This document shows positions 9,817 to 18,951 of a DNA stretch of 64,000 bases, one piece after another. The notes under the pieces were generated by a model, which saw only the letters and a list, made by a program, of their open reading frames with translations, was not told the origin of the DNA and searched no databases. The position numbers were made by a program, and so were the translations under genes. Where the stretch lies: the NCBI RefSeq assembly GCF_019710475.1, contig NZ_JAJFAX010000004.1, positions 62,001-126,000 of the forward strand. Direction: 5' to 3'. The stretch's first letter is position 1. Each line of letters opens with the position of its first letter. Source of the DNA: Glycomyces sp. TRM65418. Lineage in GTDB: Bacteria > Actinomycetota > Actinomycetes > Mycobacteriales > Micromonosporaceae.

Positions 9817-9822
9817 TACGGT
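9817..9822 (+). promoter_or_regulatory. -10 element of leaderless amrS promoter
   Basis: TACGGT is followed by 7 nt and the ATG at 9830. This decides the start: an in-frame ATG at 9779 lies upstream of the -10 and would add 17 residues that do not resemble the family. Confidence 0.6.
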
Positions 9823-9829
9823 AGTGAGT

Positions 9830-11044
9830 ATGGCCGCCCTCACTCCCAGTAGGCCCCTCGCGGAAGGCGCCGACGCGTTCACCGTCGGCACCCGGTTCCA
9901 CCGCGCCCTGGGCGACGGGCGGATCGAGTGCACGGTCTGCCCGCGGGCCTGCCGCCTGCGCGAGGGCCAGCGCGGCCTGTGCTTCGTGCGCGCCCGCCGC
10001 GGCGACGAGGTCGTCCTGACCTCCTACGGCCGCTCCTCCGGGTTCTGCGTGGACCCCGTCGAGAAGAAGCCGCTGGCCCACTTCCTGCCCGGGACGCCGG
10101 TCCTCTCGTTCGGCACCGCCGGATGCAACCTGGCCTGCCGGTTCTGCCAGAACTGGGACATCTCCAAGTCCCGCGAGACCGACACGCTCACTTCGGAAGC
10201 CGAACCGGAGACGCTCGCCACCACCGCGAAGCGCCTGGGTTGCAAGTCGATCGCGTTCACCTACAATGACCCGACGGTGTTCCTCGAGTACGCGGCCGAC
10301 TGCGCGGACGCGGCCCGCGACGCCGGGCTCAAGGCGGTGGCCGTCTCGGCGGGGTACATCCGGCCCGAGGCGCGCCGAGAGCTCTACGCGCACATGGACG
10401 CCGCGAACATCGACCTGAAGGCGTTCACCGAGGAGTTCTACCGCACGATCGCGTTCGCGGCTTCGCCGCCTGCAAGCCGTCAATCCGCAGGGCTGAGGAC
10501 CGTCCTCGATACACTCGAATACCTGGTGCACGAGACCGACGTGTGGACCGAGATCACCACGCTGCTCATTCCCGGCCGCAACGACTCGGACGCCGAGATC
10601 GCGGCCGAATGCGCATGGATCCACGAACATCTGGGCCCGGACGTGCCGCTGCACTTCACGGCGTTCCACCCGGACTTCAAGATGCGCGACGTGCCCCCGA
10701 CGCCGGTGGCCACCCTGCGGCGGGCCCGGGCGATCGCGCGCGACACGGGACTGCGGTACGTCTACACCGGCAACGCGCACGATCCCGAAGGCCAGACGAC
10801 CACGTGCGCGGACTGTGGGGAAGCCCTCATCGTGCGTGATCGATACCGAATCGTCCGTTATGCGGTGTCGGATAACGGACACTGCAGCGGTTGCGGCGCG
10901 GCCGTTCCCGGGATCTTCGACGGGCCGCCGGGAGACTGGGGTCCCAAGCGGCAACCGATCCGCCTCCCCGACCCGTCCCACAAGCGAGCACCGGCACAGG
11001 GACCACCACCGGCTCACCGACCAGAGCCGTCACACCGACCATAG
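9830..11044 (+). CDS. amrS: AmmeMemoRadiSam system radical SAM enzyme
   Basis: The 404-residue protein has the radical-SAM cluster motif C99-x3-C103-x2-C106 ('[10 protein letters not shown]'), an N-terminal Cys-rich segment ('[18 protein letters not shown]') and a C-terminal pair of CxxC motifs like a rubredoxin knuckle. The order and spacing match AmrS, which occurs with AmrB (Memo-like) and AmrA (AMMECR1) in a widespread system of unknown reaction. The amrB gene follows 23 bp downstream. Between 'KAFTEEFYR' and 'VLDTLEYL' there is a stretch ('[19 protein letters not shown]') longer than the short linker I expect in the family, encoded by an imperfect inverted repeat. The last about 20 residues are Pro-rich and probably dispensable. 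Confidence 0.88.
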   Translation: MAALTPSRPLAEGADAFTVGTRFHRALGDGRIECTVCPRACRLREGQRGLCFVRARRGDEVVLTSYGRSSGFCVDPVEKKPLAHFLPGTPVLSFGTAGCNLACRFCQNWDISKSRETDTLTSEAEPETLATTAKRLGCKSIAFTYNDPTVFLEYAADCADAARDAGLKAVAVSAGYIRPEARRELYAHMDAANIDLKAFTEEFYRTIAFAASPPASRQSAGLRTVLDTLEYLVHETDVWTEITTLLIPGRNDSDAEIAAECAWIHEHLGPDVPLHFTAFHPDFKMRDVPPTPVATLRRARAIARDTGLRYVYTGNAHDPEGQTTTCADCGEALIVRDRYRIVRYAVSDNGHCSGCGAAVPGIFDGPPGDWGPKRQPIRLPDPSHKRAPAQGPPPAHRPEPSHRP

Positions 11045-11067
11045 GAACCACCACCGGAAGACCTGCG

Positions 11068-11868
11068 ATGCCTACGATCAAATCAGACACCGTGCGGCCC
11101 CCGGCCGTCGCCGGACGCTTCTACCCGGCCGACCCCGGGCAGCTCCGCGCCGACATCGAGCGCCTCATCGACACCGTCGGACCGGTGAGCGAACCGCTCG
11201 CCGCCGCCTACATCGCGCCCCACGCCGGATACGGCTACTCCGGCCCCGTGGCCGCCGAGGTCTACGCCCGCCTCGCCGCCCACCGCGGCCGCGTCAAGCG
11301 CGTCGTCCTCGTCGGCCCCTCCCACCACTCCCCGCTCCGCGGGCACGCCGCCGCGCCGTACGCGCGCTGGGACACGCCGCTCGGGCAGGTGCGGGCCGTC
11401 CCCACGACCGTCGTCGGCTCCTCCCGGCTGCCGCACCAGTCCGAGCACTCCCTGGAGGTGCAGCTGCCGTTCCTGCAGGTCGCCCTCGGCGAGGACATCG
11501 AGGTCACCCCGGTGGCCTGCGGGATGAGCCAGACCCCGGACACGGCCCGGGTCATCGCGGCCCTGCTGGAGGAGGCCGGCGAGGACGCGGTCCTCATCTG
11601 CTCCACGGACCTGTCGCACTACCACGACCAGGCCACGGCCGACCGCGTCGACGCCGCGACCGCCGAGGCGATCCGGAGCCTGCGCCCCCGCGAGATCGCC
11701 CCGCAGCACGCCTGCGGCGTGTTCGCCCTGCGCGGCACCCTCGCCTGGGCCGACGCGACCGGGCGGCGCCCGCGCCAGCTCGCGCTCGCCACGTCGGCGG
11801 AGACCGCCGGCCGCCCGGACCGCGTCGTCGGCTACCCGGCGTTCGCGATCGAGCGCCCGGTGGTGTGA
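11068..11868 (+). CDS. amrB: AmmeMemoRadiSam system protein B (Memo family)
   Basis: The 266-residue protein resembles the Memo family, a dioxygenase-like fold: '[14 protein letters not shown]' at the N-terminus, '[12 protein letters not shown]', '[11 protein letters not shown]', '[11 protein letters not shown]', 'STDLSHYHD' and 'HACGVFA' supply the His/Asp/Cys cluster that could bind metal. It sits directly after amrS and is probably co-transcribed. The usual third member, AMMECR1/AmrA, is not fused here and not present in the window. The start ATG 11068 was chosen because upstream in-frame sequence overlaps amrS and lacks family similarity. Confidence 0.88.
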   Translation: MPTIKSDTVRPPAVAGRFYPADPGQLRADIERLIDTVGPVSEPLAAAYIAPHAGYGYSGPVAAEVYARLAAHRGRVKRVVLVGPSHHSPLRGHAAAPYARWDTPLGQVRAVPTTVVGSSRLPHQSEHSLEVQLPFLQVALGEDIEVTPVACGMSQTPDTARVIAALLEEAGEDAVLICSTDLSHYHDQATADRVDAATAEAIRSLRPREIAPQHACGVFALRGTLAWADATGRRPRQLALATSAETAGRPDRVVGYPAFAIERPVV

Positions 11869-11917
11869 CACGCCGCGATGCGGCGAAACTCGCATGCCGC
11901 GCCGCGGCCGGGACATT

Positions 11918-11923
11918 TACCCT
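11918..11923 (+). promoter_or_regulatory. -10 element of leaderless lysS promoter
   Basis: TACCCT is followed by 7 nt and the GTG start of lysS, the same layout as at amrS and murB. It separates lysS from the amr genes transcriptionally. Confidence 0.6.
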
Positions 11924-11930
11924 TGAACAC

Positions 11931-13436
11931 GTGACCGAGCACGAGCAGACCACCGATTCCGGCGACGACCTTCCCGAGCAGATGCAGATCCGGCGCGAGA
12001 AGCGCGCCGCCCTCCTCGCGGAAGGCAAGGAGCCGTACGCGCTCGGCTATCCGCGCACCCACACGCTCGCCGAGCTGCGCGAGCAATTCGCGGGCCTCGC
12101 GGACGGCGAGTCCTCGGGCGTCACCGTCAGCACCACCGGACGGGTGATCTTCGTCCGCACGGCCGGGAAGCTCTGCTTCGCGCGCCTGCGCGACGGCGAC
12201 GGCGCCGAGTTCCAGGTGATGCTCTCCCAGGCCCGCATCGGCGAGGACGCGCTCGGCGAGTGGAAGCGCCTGGCCGACATCGGCGACCACATCGGCGTCA
12301 CCGGCGAGGTCGTCACCTCCAAGCGCGGCGAGCTGTCGGTCATGGCCGACTCCTTCACGATCACCTCGAAGGCCCTGCGCCCGCTTCCCGTGGCCCACAA
12401 GCCGCTCGCCGAGGAGACCCGCGTCCGCCAGCGGTACGTGGACCTCATCGTGCGCCCCGAGGCCCGCGCGAACGCCCGCAACCGCGCCAAGGTCGTCCGC
12501 TCGCTGCGCGAGCAGCTCGACGACCGGGACTTCATCGAGGTCGAGACGCCGATGATGCAGGTGCAGCCGGGCGGGGCCACCGCGCGGCCGTTCGTGACGC
12601 ACATGAACGCGTACGACATGGACCTGTACTTGCGCATCGCCCCGGAGCTCTATCTGAAAAGGTGCGTGGTCGGCGGGATCGACCGCGTATTCGAGATCAA
12701 CCGGAACTTCCGCAACGAGGGCGCCGACTCGTCGCATTCGCCGGAGTTCGCGATGCTGGAGGCTTATCAGGCCTACGGCGACTACCGCACCATCGCCGGG
12801 CTCACCCAGTCGCTCATTCAAGGCGCGGCCCGGTCGGTGTTCGGCTCCGAGACCGTGGAACTCGCCGACGGCGCCCAGTACGATCTCGGCGGCGAGTGGG
12901 CCGAGATCACCGTGTTCGGGTCCCTTTCCGAAGCCCTCGGAGAAACCGTGACCGTCGACACCCCGCTCGAGACGCTCCGCGCTTACGCGGACAAAGTCGA
13001 ACTCGGCGTCGACCCCATGTGGGGACCGGGGAAACTCGCCGAGGAATTGTTCGAGCTGCTGGTCGCCGATCACCTCCACGAGCCCACGTTCGTCTTCGAC
13101 TACCCCGAGGAGACCTCGCCGCTCACGCGCGGTCACCGCACCACTCCCAGGCTCACCGAGAAATGGGACCTGTACGTCCGCGGCTTCGAACTCGCCACCG
13201 GCTATTCGGAGCTGATCGACCCGGTGATCCAGCGCGAGCGACTGGAGGCGCAGGCCAGACTGGCCGCGAAGGGCGACGCCGAGGCGATGTCGGTCGACGA
13301 GGACTTCCTCCGCGCGATGGAGTACGGGCTGCCGCCGCTGTGCGGCATGGGCATGGGAATCGACCGGTTGCTTATGGCGCTCACCGGACTCGGTATCCGA
13401 GAGACCATCCTCTTCCCGCTGGTGAAACCCGAATAG
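11931..13436 (+). CDS. lysS: Lysine--tRNA ligase, class II
   Basis: This charges tRNA-Lys in the cytoplasm. The 501-residue length is typical of bacterial class II LysRS. It has an N-terminal OB-fold anticodon domain (about 50-150, '[21 protein letters not shown]') and a catalytic domain with motif 1 ('[18 protein letters not shown]'), motif 2 ('[20 protein letters not shown]') and motif 3 ('[13 protein letters not shown]'). GTG 11931 is placed 7 nt after a -10 hexamer and gives the expected N-terminus; a longer open frame extends upstream through amrB but is a shadow. A terminator follows. Confidence 0.95.
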   Translation: MTEHEQTTDSGDDLPEQMQIRREKRAALLAEGKEPYALGYPRTHTLAELREQFAGLADGESSGVTVSTTGRVIFVRTAGKLCFARLRDGDGAEFQVMLSQARIGEDALGEWKRLADIGDHIGVTGEVVTSKRGELSVMADSFTITSKALRPLPVAHKPLAEETRVRQRYVDLIVRPEARANARNRAKVVRSLREQLDDRDFIEVETPMMQVQPGGATARPFVTHMNAYDMDLYLRIAPELYLKRCVVGGIDRVFEINRNFRNEGADSSHSPEFAMLEAYQAYGDYRTIAGLTQSLIQGAARSVFGSETVELADGAQYDLGGEWAEITVFGSLSEALGETVTVDTPLETLRAYADKVELGVDPMWGPGKLAEELFELLVADHLHEPTFVFDYPEETSPLTRGHRTTPRLTEKWDLYVRGFELATGYSELIDPVIQRERLEAQARLAAKGDAEAMSVDEDFLRAMEYGLPPLCGMGMGIDRLLMALTGLGIRETILFPLVKPE

Positions 13437-13447
13437 CGAGCCAATGC

Positions 13448-13535
13448 GACCGCGCCGGCAGTGACGGGTCAATTCCCCGTCCGGCCTCCCCGACTTGCGA
13501 CCGGTAAGTCGGCCCGGCCGCCGGCGCGGTCCCTT
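13448..13535 (+). terminator. Terminator after lysS
   Basis: GACCGCGCCGGC (13448-13459) pairs perfectly with GCCGGCGCGGTC (13520-13531), followed by CCTTTTC. The intervening 60 nt can fold internally. Confidence 0.6.
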
Positions 13536-13670
13536 TTCGCCCTGACCCGGGAGCATGGACGCTTTCGATTCAACGGGACCGCCGCCGTAGCCGCGTATTC
13601 ACAAATAGATGCGCCCACCCTCTTTCCCTTCGCTAATGGACTCGTATATGCTCTGGCACTAGCAAGACGG

Positions 13671-13698
13671 TTGTCCCGGCAGCGGTAGTCGCTACAGT
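13671..13698 (+). promoter_or_regulatory. Promoter of lsr2
   Basis: TTGTCC (13671-13676) and TACAGT (13693-13698) are spaced by 16 bp, 16 bp ahead of the ATG. The stretch just upstream (about 13560-13665) is relatively AT-rich for this genome, the kind of DNA Lsr2 itself binds, so autorepression is possible. Confidence 0.5.
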
Positions 13699-13714
13699 TC
13701 GAGAGGAATTTGCC

Positions 13715-14071
13715 ATGGCGAAGAAGACACAGGTCATCCTGATCGACGATATCGACGGCAGCAAGGCTGAGGAAACCGTCAAATTCGCCATCGACGGCCA
13801 GGCCTACGAGATCGATCTTTCAGCGTCGCACGCGAAGGAACTGCGCGATGCGCTGGAGAAATTCCAGGAGGCCGGCACTCGCCTCGGCCGCTACAGCCTC
13901 GGCGCGCCGCGCGGCCCGGTCCGCGGGGGCGGCGCCCCCCGCCGCCAGACCGTGGACCGCGAGCAGAACAAGGCCATCCGGGAGTGGGCCGAGCGCAACG
14001 GCAAGCGCGTCTCACCCCGTGGACGCATCCCGCAGGCGATCGTCGAGGAATACAACGCGGCGCACAACTAG
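13715..14071 (+). CDS. lsr2: Lsr2 nucleoid-associated protein
   Basis: Lsr2 is the actinobacterial H-NS-like protein that bridges DNA and silences AT-rich, often horizontally acquired, genes. The 118-residue length and both domains are typical: an N-terminal dimerisation/oligomerisation domain (about 1-60, '[23 protein letters not shown]') and a C-terminal DNA-binding domain (about 75-118) with '[19 protein letters not shown]'. The RGR AT-hook-like triad is visible. A GAGAGGAATT ribosome-binding site precedes the ATG. It is monocistronic between two terminators. Confidence 0.96.
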   Translation: MAKKTQVILIDDIDGSKAEETVKFAIDGQAYEIDLSASHAKELRDALEKFQEAGTRLGRYSLGAPRGPVRGGGAPRRQTVDREQNKAIREWAERNGKRVSPRGRIPQAIVEEYNAAHN

Positions 14072-14098
14072 TCCCGCAGTCCGGCGACCCGAATCGGT

Positions 14099-14129
14099 GC
14101 CCGTTCCCCGCCAGGGGAGCGGGCGTTTT
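14099..14129 (+). terminator. Terminator after lsr2
   Basis: An 11-bp stem (14099-14109 with 14114-14124, one U-G pair) with a GCCA loop is followed by GTTTTC. Confidence 0.8.
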
Positions 14130-14205
14130 CGATGCGGGCTTCGGCGGGCGTGTCGCACCCGCGCGGCGCCGTCAATTGGATTGCCGCGGCGGCGGGCGGG
14201 TATTG

Positions 14206-14219
14206 CGCTCACAGCGAAC
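14206..14219. promoter_or_regulatory. Candidate ClgR operator upstream of clpC
   Basis: CGCTCACAGCGAAC fits the ClgR core CGC-YNANR-GCG-WWS described for actinobacterial clp promoters at every position. It lies 156 bp upstream of clpC in the 303-bp lsr2-clpC gap, which otherwise holds the lsr2 terminator and presumably the clpC promoter and leader. ClgR control of clpC is known in related genera; here it is inference. Confidence 0.5.
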
Positions 14220-14374
14220 GTTTTATCACTGGGAATGGTCGAAGGTGCACGCTTGTTGTCACCCACGTGGCACCCGTCGTCCGCGGACCCGGGAGATAAG
14301 GTGTACCCACAGGGTTTTGCAAGCCACGACCAGTATCGACGACAAGTAGCGGCGGACGCGAGGAGCAGAAGCGC

Positions 14375-16987
14375 ATGTTTGAACGGTTTACGGACCGTGC
14401 CCGACGCGTGGTCGTCCTGGCCCAAGAAGAAGCCAGGATGCTCAACCACAACTACATCGGCACGGAACACATCCTGCTCGGTCTCATCCACGAGGGCGAG
14501 GGCGTGGCGGCGAAGGCCCTGGAGAGCCTGGGCATCTCCCTCGAAGGCGTCCGCCAGCAGGTCGAGGAGATCATCGGCCAGGGCCAGCAGGCCCCGTCCG
14601 GGCACATCCCCTTCACCCCACGGGCGAAGAAGGTGCTCGAGCTGAGCCTGCGCGAAGCGCTGCAGCTGGGCCACAACTACATCGGGACCGAGCACATCCT
14701 GCTCGGCCTCATCCGCGAGGGCGAGGGCGTCGCCGCCCAGGTCCTCATCAAGCTCGGCGCCGACCTCAACCGGGTGCGCCAGCAGGTGCTGCAGCTCCTG
14801 TCCGGCTACCAGGGCAAGGAGCCCGCGGGCGCCACGTCCGGCGGCACCTCCCAGGAGGCGCAGCAGTCCGGCTCGCTCGTGCTCGACCAGTTCGGCCGCA
14901 ACCTCACGCAGGCCGCCCGCGACGGCAAGCTCGACCCCGTGATCGGCCGTCAGCGCGAGATCGAGCGCGTCATGCAGGTGCTCTCGCGCCGCACCAAGAA
15001 CAACCCGGTGCTCATCGGCGAGCCCGGCGTCGGCAAGACCGCCGCCGTCGAGGGCCTCGCGCAGGCGATCACCAAGGGCGAGGTCCCCGAGACGCTCAAG
15101 GACAAGCAGCTGTACACGCTGGACCTGGGCGCCCTGGTGGCCGGGTCCCGTTACCGCGGCGACTTCGAGGAGCGGCTGAAGAAGGTCCTCAAGGAGATCA
15201 AGACCCGCGGCGACATCATCCTCTTCATCGACGAGATCCACACGCTCGTCGGCGCGGGGGCCGCCGAGGGCGCGATCGACGCGGCCTCGATCCTCAAGCC
15301 GATGCTCGCCCGCGGCGAGCTGCAGACCATCGGCGCGACCACGCTCGACGAGTACCGCAAGTACCTCGAGAAGGACGCCGCCCTGGAGCGCCGCTTCCAG
15401 CCGATCCAGGTGGCCGAGCCGTCCCTGGCGCACACCATCGAGATCCTCAAGGGCCTGCGCGACCGCTACGAGGCCCACCACCGCGTCTCCATCACGGACG
15501 GCGCCCTGGTGCAGGCCGCGACGCTCGCGGACCGGTACATCTCGGACCGGTTCCTCCCGGACAAGGCCATCGACCTCATCGACGAGGCGGGCGCGCGCAT
15601 GCGCATCCGCCGCATGACCGCTCCGCCGGACCTGCGCGAGATCGACGAGGAGATCGCCGAGACGCGCCGCCAGAAGGAGTCGGCGATCGACGCCCAGGAC
15701 TTCGAGGCCGCCGCGCGCCTGCGCGACACCGAGAAGCGCCTCCACGAGAAGCGCGCCAAGCGCGAGCAGGAGTGGAAGGCCGGCGACCTCGACCAGGTCA
15801 CCGAGGTCGACGAGGAGATGATCTCCGAGGTCCTCGCGAACTGGACCGGCATCCCGGTCTACAAGCTGACCGAGGAGGAGACCTCCCGCCTGCTGCGCAT
15901 GGAGGAGGAGATCCACAAGCGCATCATCGGGCAGGAGGACGCCGTCAAGGCCGTCTCCAAGGCCATCCGGCGCACCCGCGCGGGGCTCAAGGACCCGAAG
16001 CGCCCCTCCGGTTCGTTCATCTTCGCCGGCCCGTCCGGTGTGGGTAAGACCGAGCTGGCGAAGGCGCTCGCGGAGTTCCTGTTCGGCTCCGAGGACGCGC
16101 TGATCCAGCTCGACATGTCCGAGTTCCACGACCGCTACACGGTCTCGCGCCTCGTCGGCGCGCCTCCCGGCTACGTCGGCTACGACGAGGGCGGGCAGCT
16201 CACCGAGAAGGTCCGCAGGAAGCCGTTCAGCGTGGTCCTGTTCGACGAGATCGAGAAGGCCCACCCGGACGTGTTCAACACGCTTCTGCAGATCCTGGAG
16301 GACGGTCGCCTGACCGACGGCCAGGGCCGCATCGTGGACTTCAAGAACACGGTGCTGATCCTGACCACGAACCTCGGCACGAGGGACGTCGGCAAGGCCG
16401 TGTCGCTGGGCTTCCAGGCCGACTCGAGCGAGGGCGGCGACTACGACCGGATGAAGGAGAAGGTCAACGAGGAGCTGAAGAACCACTTCCGCCCCGAGTT
16501 CCTGAACCGCATCGACGACACGATCGTGTTCCCCAAGCACACGCAGGAGGCGATCGTCGCGATCGTCGACCTGATGGTCAAGCGCATCGAGGACCAGCTC
16601 GCGAACCGCGACATGGCCTTGGAGCTGACCGACAACGCGAAGCTGTACCTGGGGCACAAGGGCTACGACCCGGTGCTGGGCGCGCGGCCGCTGCGCCGCA
16701 CGATCCAGCGCGAGATCGAGGACACGCTCTCGGAGAAGATCCTCTTCAACGAGTTCGTGGCCGGGCAGATCGTCATCGTGGACGTCGACGGCGACCCGAA
16801 GGACATCGAGAAGACCAACCTCGTGTTCCGGGGCGCCGACAAGCCCGCGGGCGTGCCGGACACGCCGCCGACCGAGCTGGCCGGTGAGCGGGCGCCCAAG
16901 AGCCCGAGCGCCGGAACCGGCACGATGCCCCCCAAGAGCCCCGGTGCGGGCCCCAGGGGCGGCATGGCCGGCGAGGGCGGCGCCTAG
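14375..16987 (+). CDS. clpC: ATP-dependent Clp protease ATP-binding subunit ClpC
   Basis: This Hsp100 unfoldase feeds substrates to ClpP in protein quality control and regulated proteolysis. The 870 residues show the double N-terminal Clp_N repeat (about 5-140), first AAA+ module with Walker A 'GEPGVGKT' (215-222), a UVR-containing middle domain (about 410-470, '[15 protein letters not shown]'), second AAA+ with 'GPSGVGKT' (552-559), and a C-terminal ClpB_D2-like domain. The last about 50 residues are a Pro/Gly/Ser-rich tail. The ATG follows GAGGAG. The gene is alone between terminators, possibly under ClgR control. Confidence 0.96.
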   Translation: MFERFTDRARRVVVLAQEEARMLNHNYIGTEHILLGLIHEGEGVAAKALESLGISLEGVRQQVEEIIGQGQQAPSGHIPFTPRAKKVLELSLREALQLGHNYIGTEHILLGLIREGEGVAAQVLIKLGADLNRVRQQVLQLLSGYQGKEPAGATSGGTSQEAQQSGSLVLDQFGRNLTQAARDGKLDPVIGRQREIERVMQVLSRRTKNNPVLIGEPGVGKTAAVEGLAQAITKGEVPETLKDKQLYTLDLGALVAGSRYRGDFEERLKKVLKEIKTRGDIILFIDEIHTLVGAGAAEGAIDAASILKPMLARGELQTIGATTLDEYRKYLEKDAALERRFQPIQVAEPSLAHTIEILKGLRDRYEAHHRVSITDGALVQAATLADRYISDRFLPDKAIDLIDEAGARMRIRRMTAPPDLREIDEEIAETRRQKESAIDAQDFEAAARLRDTEKRLHEKRAKREQEWKAGDLDQVTEVDEEMISEVLANWTGIPVYKLTEEETSRLLRMEEEIHKRIIGQEDAVKAVSKAIRRTRAGLKDPKRPSGSFIFAGPSGVGKTELAKALAEFLFGSEDALIQLDMSEFHDRYTVSRLVGAPPGYVGYDEGGQLTEKVRRKPFSVVLFDEIEKAHPDVFNTLLQILEDGRLTDGQGRIVDFKNTVLILTTNLGTRDVGKAVSLGFQADSSEGGDYDRMKEKVNEELKNHFRPEFLNRIDDTIVFPKHTQEAIVAIVDLMVKRIEDQLANRDMALELTDNAKLYLGHKGYDPVLGARPLRRTIQREIEDTLSEKILFNEFVAGQIVIVDVDGDPKDIEKTNLVFRGADKPAGVPDTPPTELAGERAPKSPSAGTGTMPPKSPGAGPRGGMAGEGGA

Positions 16988-17022
16988 CCGGTAGGGCTGC
17001 AAGCGCGAGGCACGCAGTGAGA

Positions 17023-17050
17023 GGGGCGGGACCGAGGGTCCCGCCCCTTT
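17023..17050 (+). terminator. Terminator after clpC
   Basis: An 11-bp perfect stem (17023-17033 with 17037-17047), GAG loop, then TTTC. The rest of the 323-bp gap up to the tRNA gene (about 17051-17247) contains nothing I can assign. Confidence 0.8.
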
Positions 17051-17247
17051 CGCGTGGGCCGACGGGACGGTGAGCGTCCCGCGAGGCAGCCGCAGGAGAG
17101 CAGAGGGCTCTTCGCCGCCGCAAGCGGCGGCTCGGTGGCGAGCCGGGTACCGGCGTCTGGGGAGTCGATGAGTCCCATGCGGTTCGCAACCCTGGCGCGT
17201 CCTCAGCGGGGGACGACAGCGGAAATCACCGGGCGCGCACAGCAAGA

Positions 17248-17277
17248 AGCCGACCGGCTCGCAAGAACCGGTCGGCT
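17248..17277 (-). terminator. Terminator downstream of tRNA-Ser
   Basis: AGCCGACCGG and its exact complement (17248-17257 and 17268-17277) form a 10-bp hairpin with a 10-nt loop, 33 bp past the 3' end of the minus-strand tRNA-Ser. Confidence 0.65.
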
Positions 17278-17310
17278 GCTGTTTCCGCAGGTCGACCCTG
17301 CTGCTCGTGG

Positions 17311-17395
17311 CGGAGGATAGGGGATTCGAACCCCTGAGGGCGTTAACCCAACACGCTTTCCAAGCGTGCGCACTAGGCCACTATGCGAATCCTCC
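17311..17395 (-). tRNA. tRNA-Ser(GGA)
   Basis: On the minus strand the 85-nt sequence starts GGAGGAT and ends ATCCTCC plus discriminator G, a perfect 7-bp acceptor stem. The anticodon arm CACGC-TTGGAAA-GCGTG gives anticodon GGA, the long variable arm is characteristic of serine tRNA, and the T arm has GGTTCGAATCC. CCA is not encoded. Confidence 0.97.
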
Positions 17396-17418
17396 GCGGG
17401 GAAGCTTACCGGATCGCC

Positions 17419-18777
17419 TCAGCGGTCCTGAGCCGGGCCGTCCGGCGTGACCTGCGTTGCACCGTCACCGGGCGCTTCCGGCTCGGTGCCGTCCGCCTCG
17501 GTTGCACCGGGAGTCGCCGGCAGGTCGCGCAGGCGGATCACGGGGGACAGGACGAGGGCGACCAGGACGGCCGCGGAGCCGATCGCCGCCACGGTCAGCG
17601 CGCTGTGCGCGCCGATCCGGCCGGCGAGCAGGCCGGCGGCCAGTCCGCCGAGCGCGCCGCCGCCGAACAGCAGGGTGCGGAAGACCGCGGTCATCCGCCC
17701 CATCATCGACTGCGGCGTACTGGCTTGGCGGAGGCTGACGATGACGACCCCGGCGACGCCCAGGCCGAGGTAGGTCGTGAAGAAGGAGAGGATGAACATC
17801 CCCACCATCACCGGCCGGGGCCCGCCGGCGACGACGATCAGGGCCGGTCCGACGAGCAGGGCCGACTGGGCGACGAGGTAGACCAGTCCGAGCCGGAACC
17901 GCCGGATGACGCTGCGGGAGATCGCCGCTCCTATCAGGCCGCCCACCGAGGCGGTGGCGAGGATGCCGCCGAGGGTCGCCGAGTCCAGGTGCAGGTCGCG
18001 GGTGCCGTACAGCAGGAACATGGTCCATACGGTCACCATGGAGAAGTTGCAGCAGCACCCGATCAGGGCGAGTGAGCGCAGGACCGGGCTCCCGATCACC
18101 CAGCGCAGGCCCTCGCGCAGCTCCGTCGGCAGGTGCCGCCTCGGGGGCGGTGCGGGCCGGGGCTCGGGCGCGCGGATGAGCAGCAGCGAGACCAGGGACA
18201 GCAGGTACGAGCAGGCGTCGACGATGAGCGCGACGGGCGCGCTGACGGCGCTGATCAGCAACCCCGCCAGCCCCGGGCCCGCCACATCGGCCGCCGACGA
18301 GCTCATGCCCATCTTGGCGCCCGCTTCGACGTAGTGCTTCGGGTCGCGCACGAGCGCGGGCACGTACGCCATCCAGCTCACGTCGAACAGCACCGAGGCG
18401 ATGCCGACGGCGCAGGCGATCACCAGGAGGAAGGCCATGCTGAGCGCGTCGGTCCAGTAGAGGAGGGGCACCAGCGCGAGCAGGACCGCGCGTGCGAGGT
18501 TCGCGCCGAGCATGATCGGCCGGCGCCGGACCCGGTCCGCCCACACCCCGAAGACCAGCGCGAGGCCGAGGTACGGCACGAGCTGCAGGAATCGCAGGAC
18601 GCCGACCTGCTCGTCGCCGGCGTTGAAGGCGAGGATCGCGGTCAGCGGCAGGGCGAGGTTCGTGACCTGGGTGCCGAGCAGCGAGACGGACTCGCCGAAC
18701 CAGAATTTGAGGAAGTCGCCGTTGTGCCAGAGGCTCCGCTCGGACGCTGCCGTGGGTCGCGTCTGCGTGGCGGTCAT
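17419..18777 (-). CDS. MFS transporter (DHA3/enterobactin-exporter-like)
   Basis: The 452-residue integral membrane protein has about 12 hydrophobic helices. The MFS loop-2 motif appears as 'GVWADRVRRRPIMLGANLARA', and 'QASTPQSMMGRMTAVFRTL' resembles the equivalent loop of the second half. This fits the MFS_3/DHA3 group of exporters (macrolide or siderophore efflux). The ATG follows GGAGG. It is divergent from a MocR-type regulator with operator-like repeats between them, so it may carry a substrate related to that regulator's ligand. The substrate is unknown. Confidence 0.88.
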   Translation of the reverse strand: MTATQTRPTAASERSLWHNGDFLKFWFGESVSLLGTQVTNLALPLTAILAFNAGDEQVGVLRFLQLVPYLGLALVFGVWADRVRRRPIMLGANLARAVLLALVPLLYWTDALSMAFLLVIACAVGIASVLFDVSWMAYVPALVRDPKHYVEAGAKMGMSSSAADVAGPGLAGLLISAVSAPVALIVDACSYLLSLVSLLLIRAPEPRPAPPPRRHLPTELREGLRWVIGSPVLRSLALIGCCCNFSMVTVWTMFLLYGTRDLHLDSATLGGILATASVGGLIGAAISRSVIRRFRLGLVYLVAQSALLVGPALIVVAGGPRPVMVGMFILSFFTTYLGLGVAGVVIVSLRQASTPQSMMGRMTAVFRTLLFGGGALGGLAAGLLAGRIGAHSALTVAAIGSAAVLVALVLSPVIRLRDLPATPGATEADGTEPEAPGDGATQVTPDGPAQDR

Positions 18778-18886
18778 CGCGGCCTCCGGCCGCCGGGACG
18801 GCGCGAGGGCGCTTCGCGGTGCAGGCGGACGAGCGCCGGCCCATGGTCCGCGCGGAGAACCCGGCGGCGATCGGCTGCGCGGGAGT

Positions 18887-18951
18887 GAAGTGCTTCCGGC
18901 ACCGATCCAGAAGCGCTACTATGATCTCTCATGAATAACAGTAGCACTTCT
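18887..18951. promoter_or_regulatory. MocR operator repeats and promoter
   Basis: Three related 10-12-bp boxes occur: GAAGTGCTTC (18887-18896), AGAAGCGCTACT (18909-18920) and the inverted AGTAGCACTTCT (18940-18951). The last two form a near-perfect inverted repeat with 19-bp spacing that straddles the -10 hexamer TACTAT (18917-18922) and the ATG of the regulator (18931, 8 nt after the -10). MocR-type regulators commonly bind such direct or inverted boxes and autoregulate. Confidence 0.55.

Noticed and set aside
14012-17245. 1077-codon antisense frame opposite clpC
   Set aside because: Same composition artefact; clpC is unambiguous on the plus strand.
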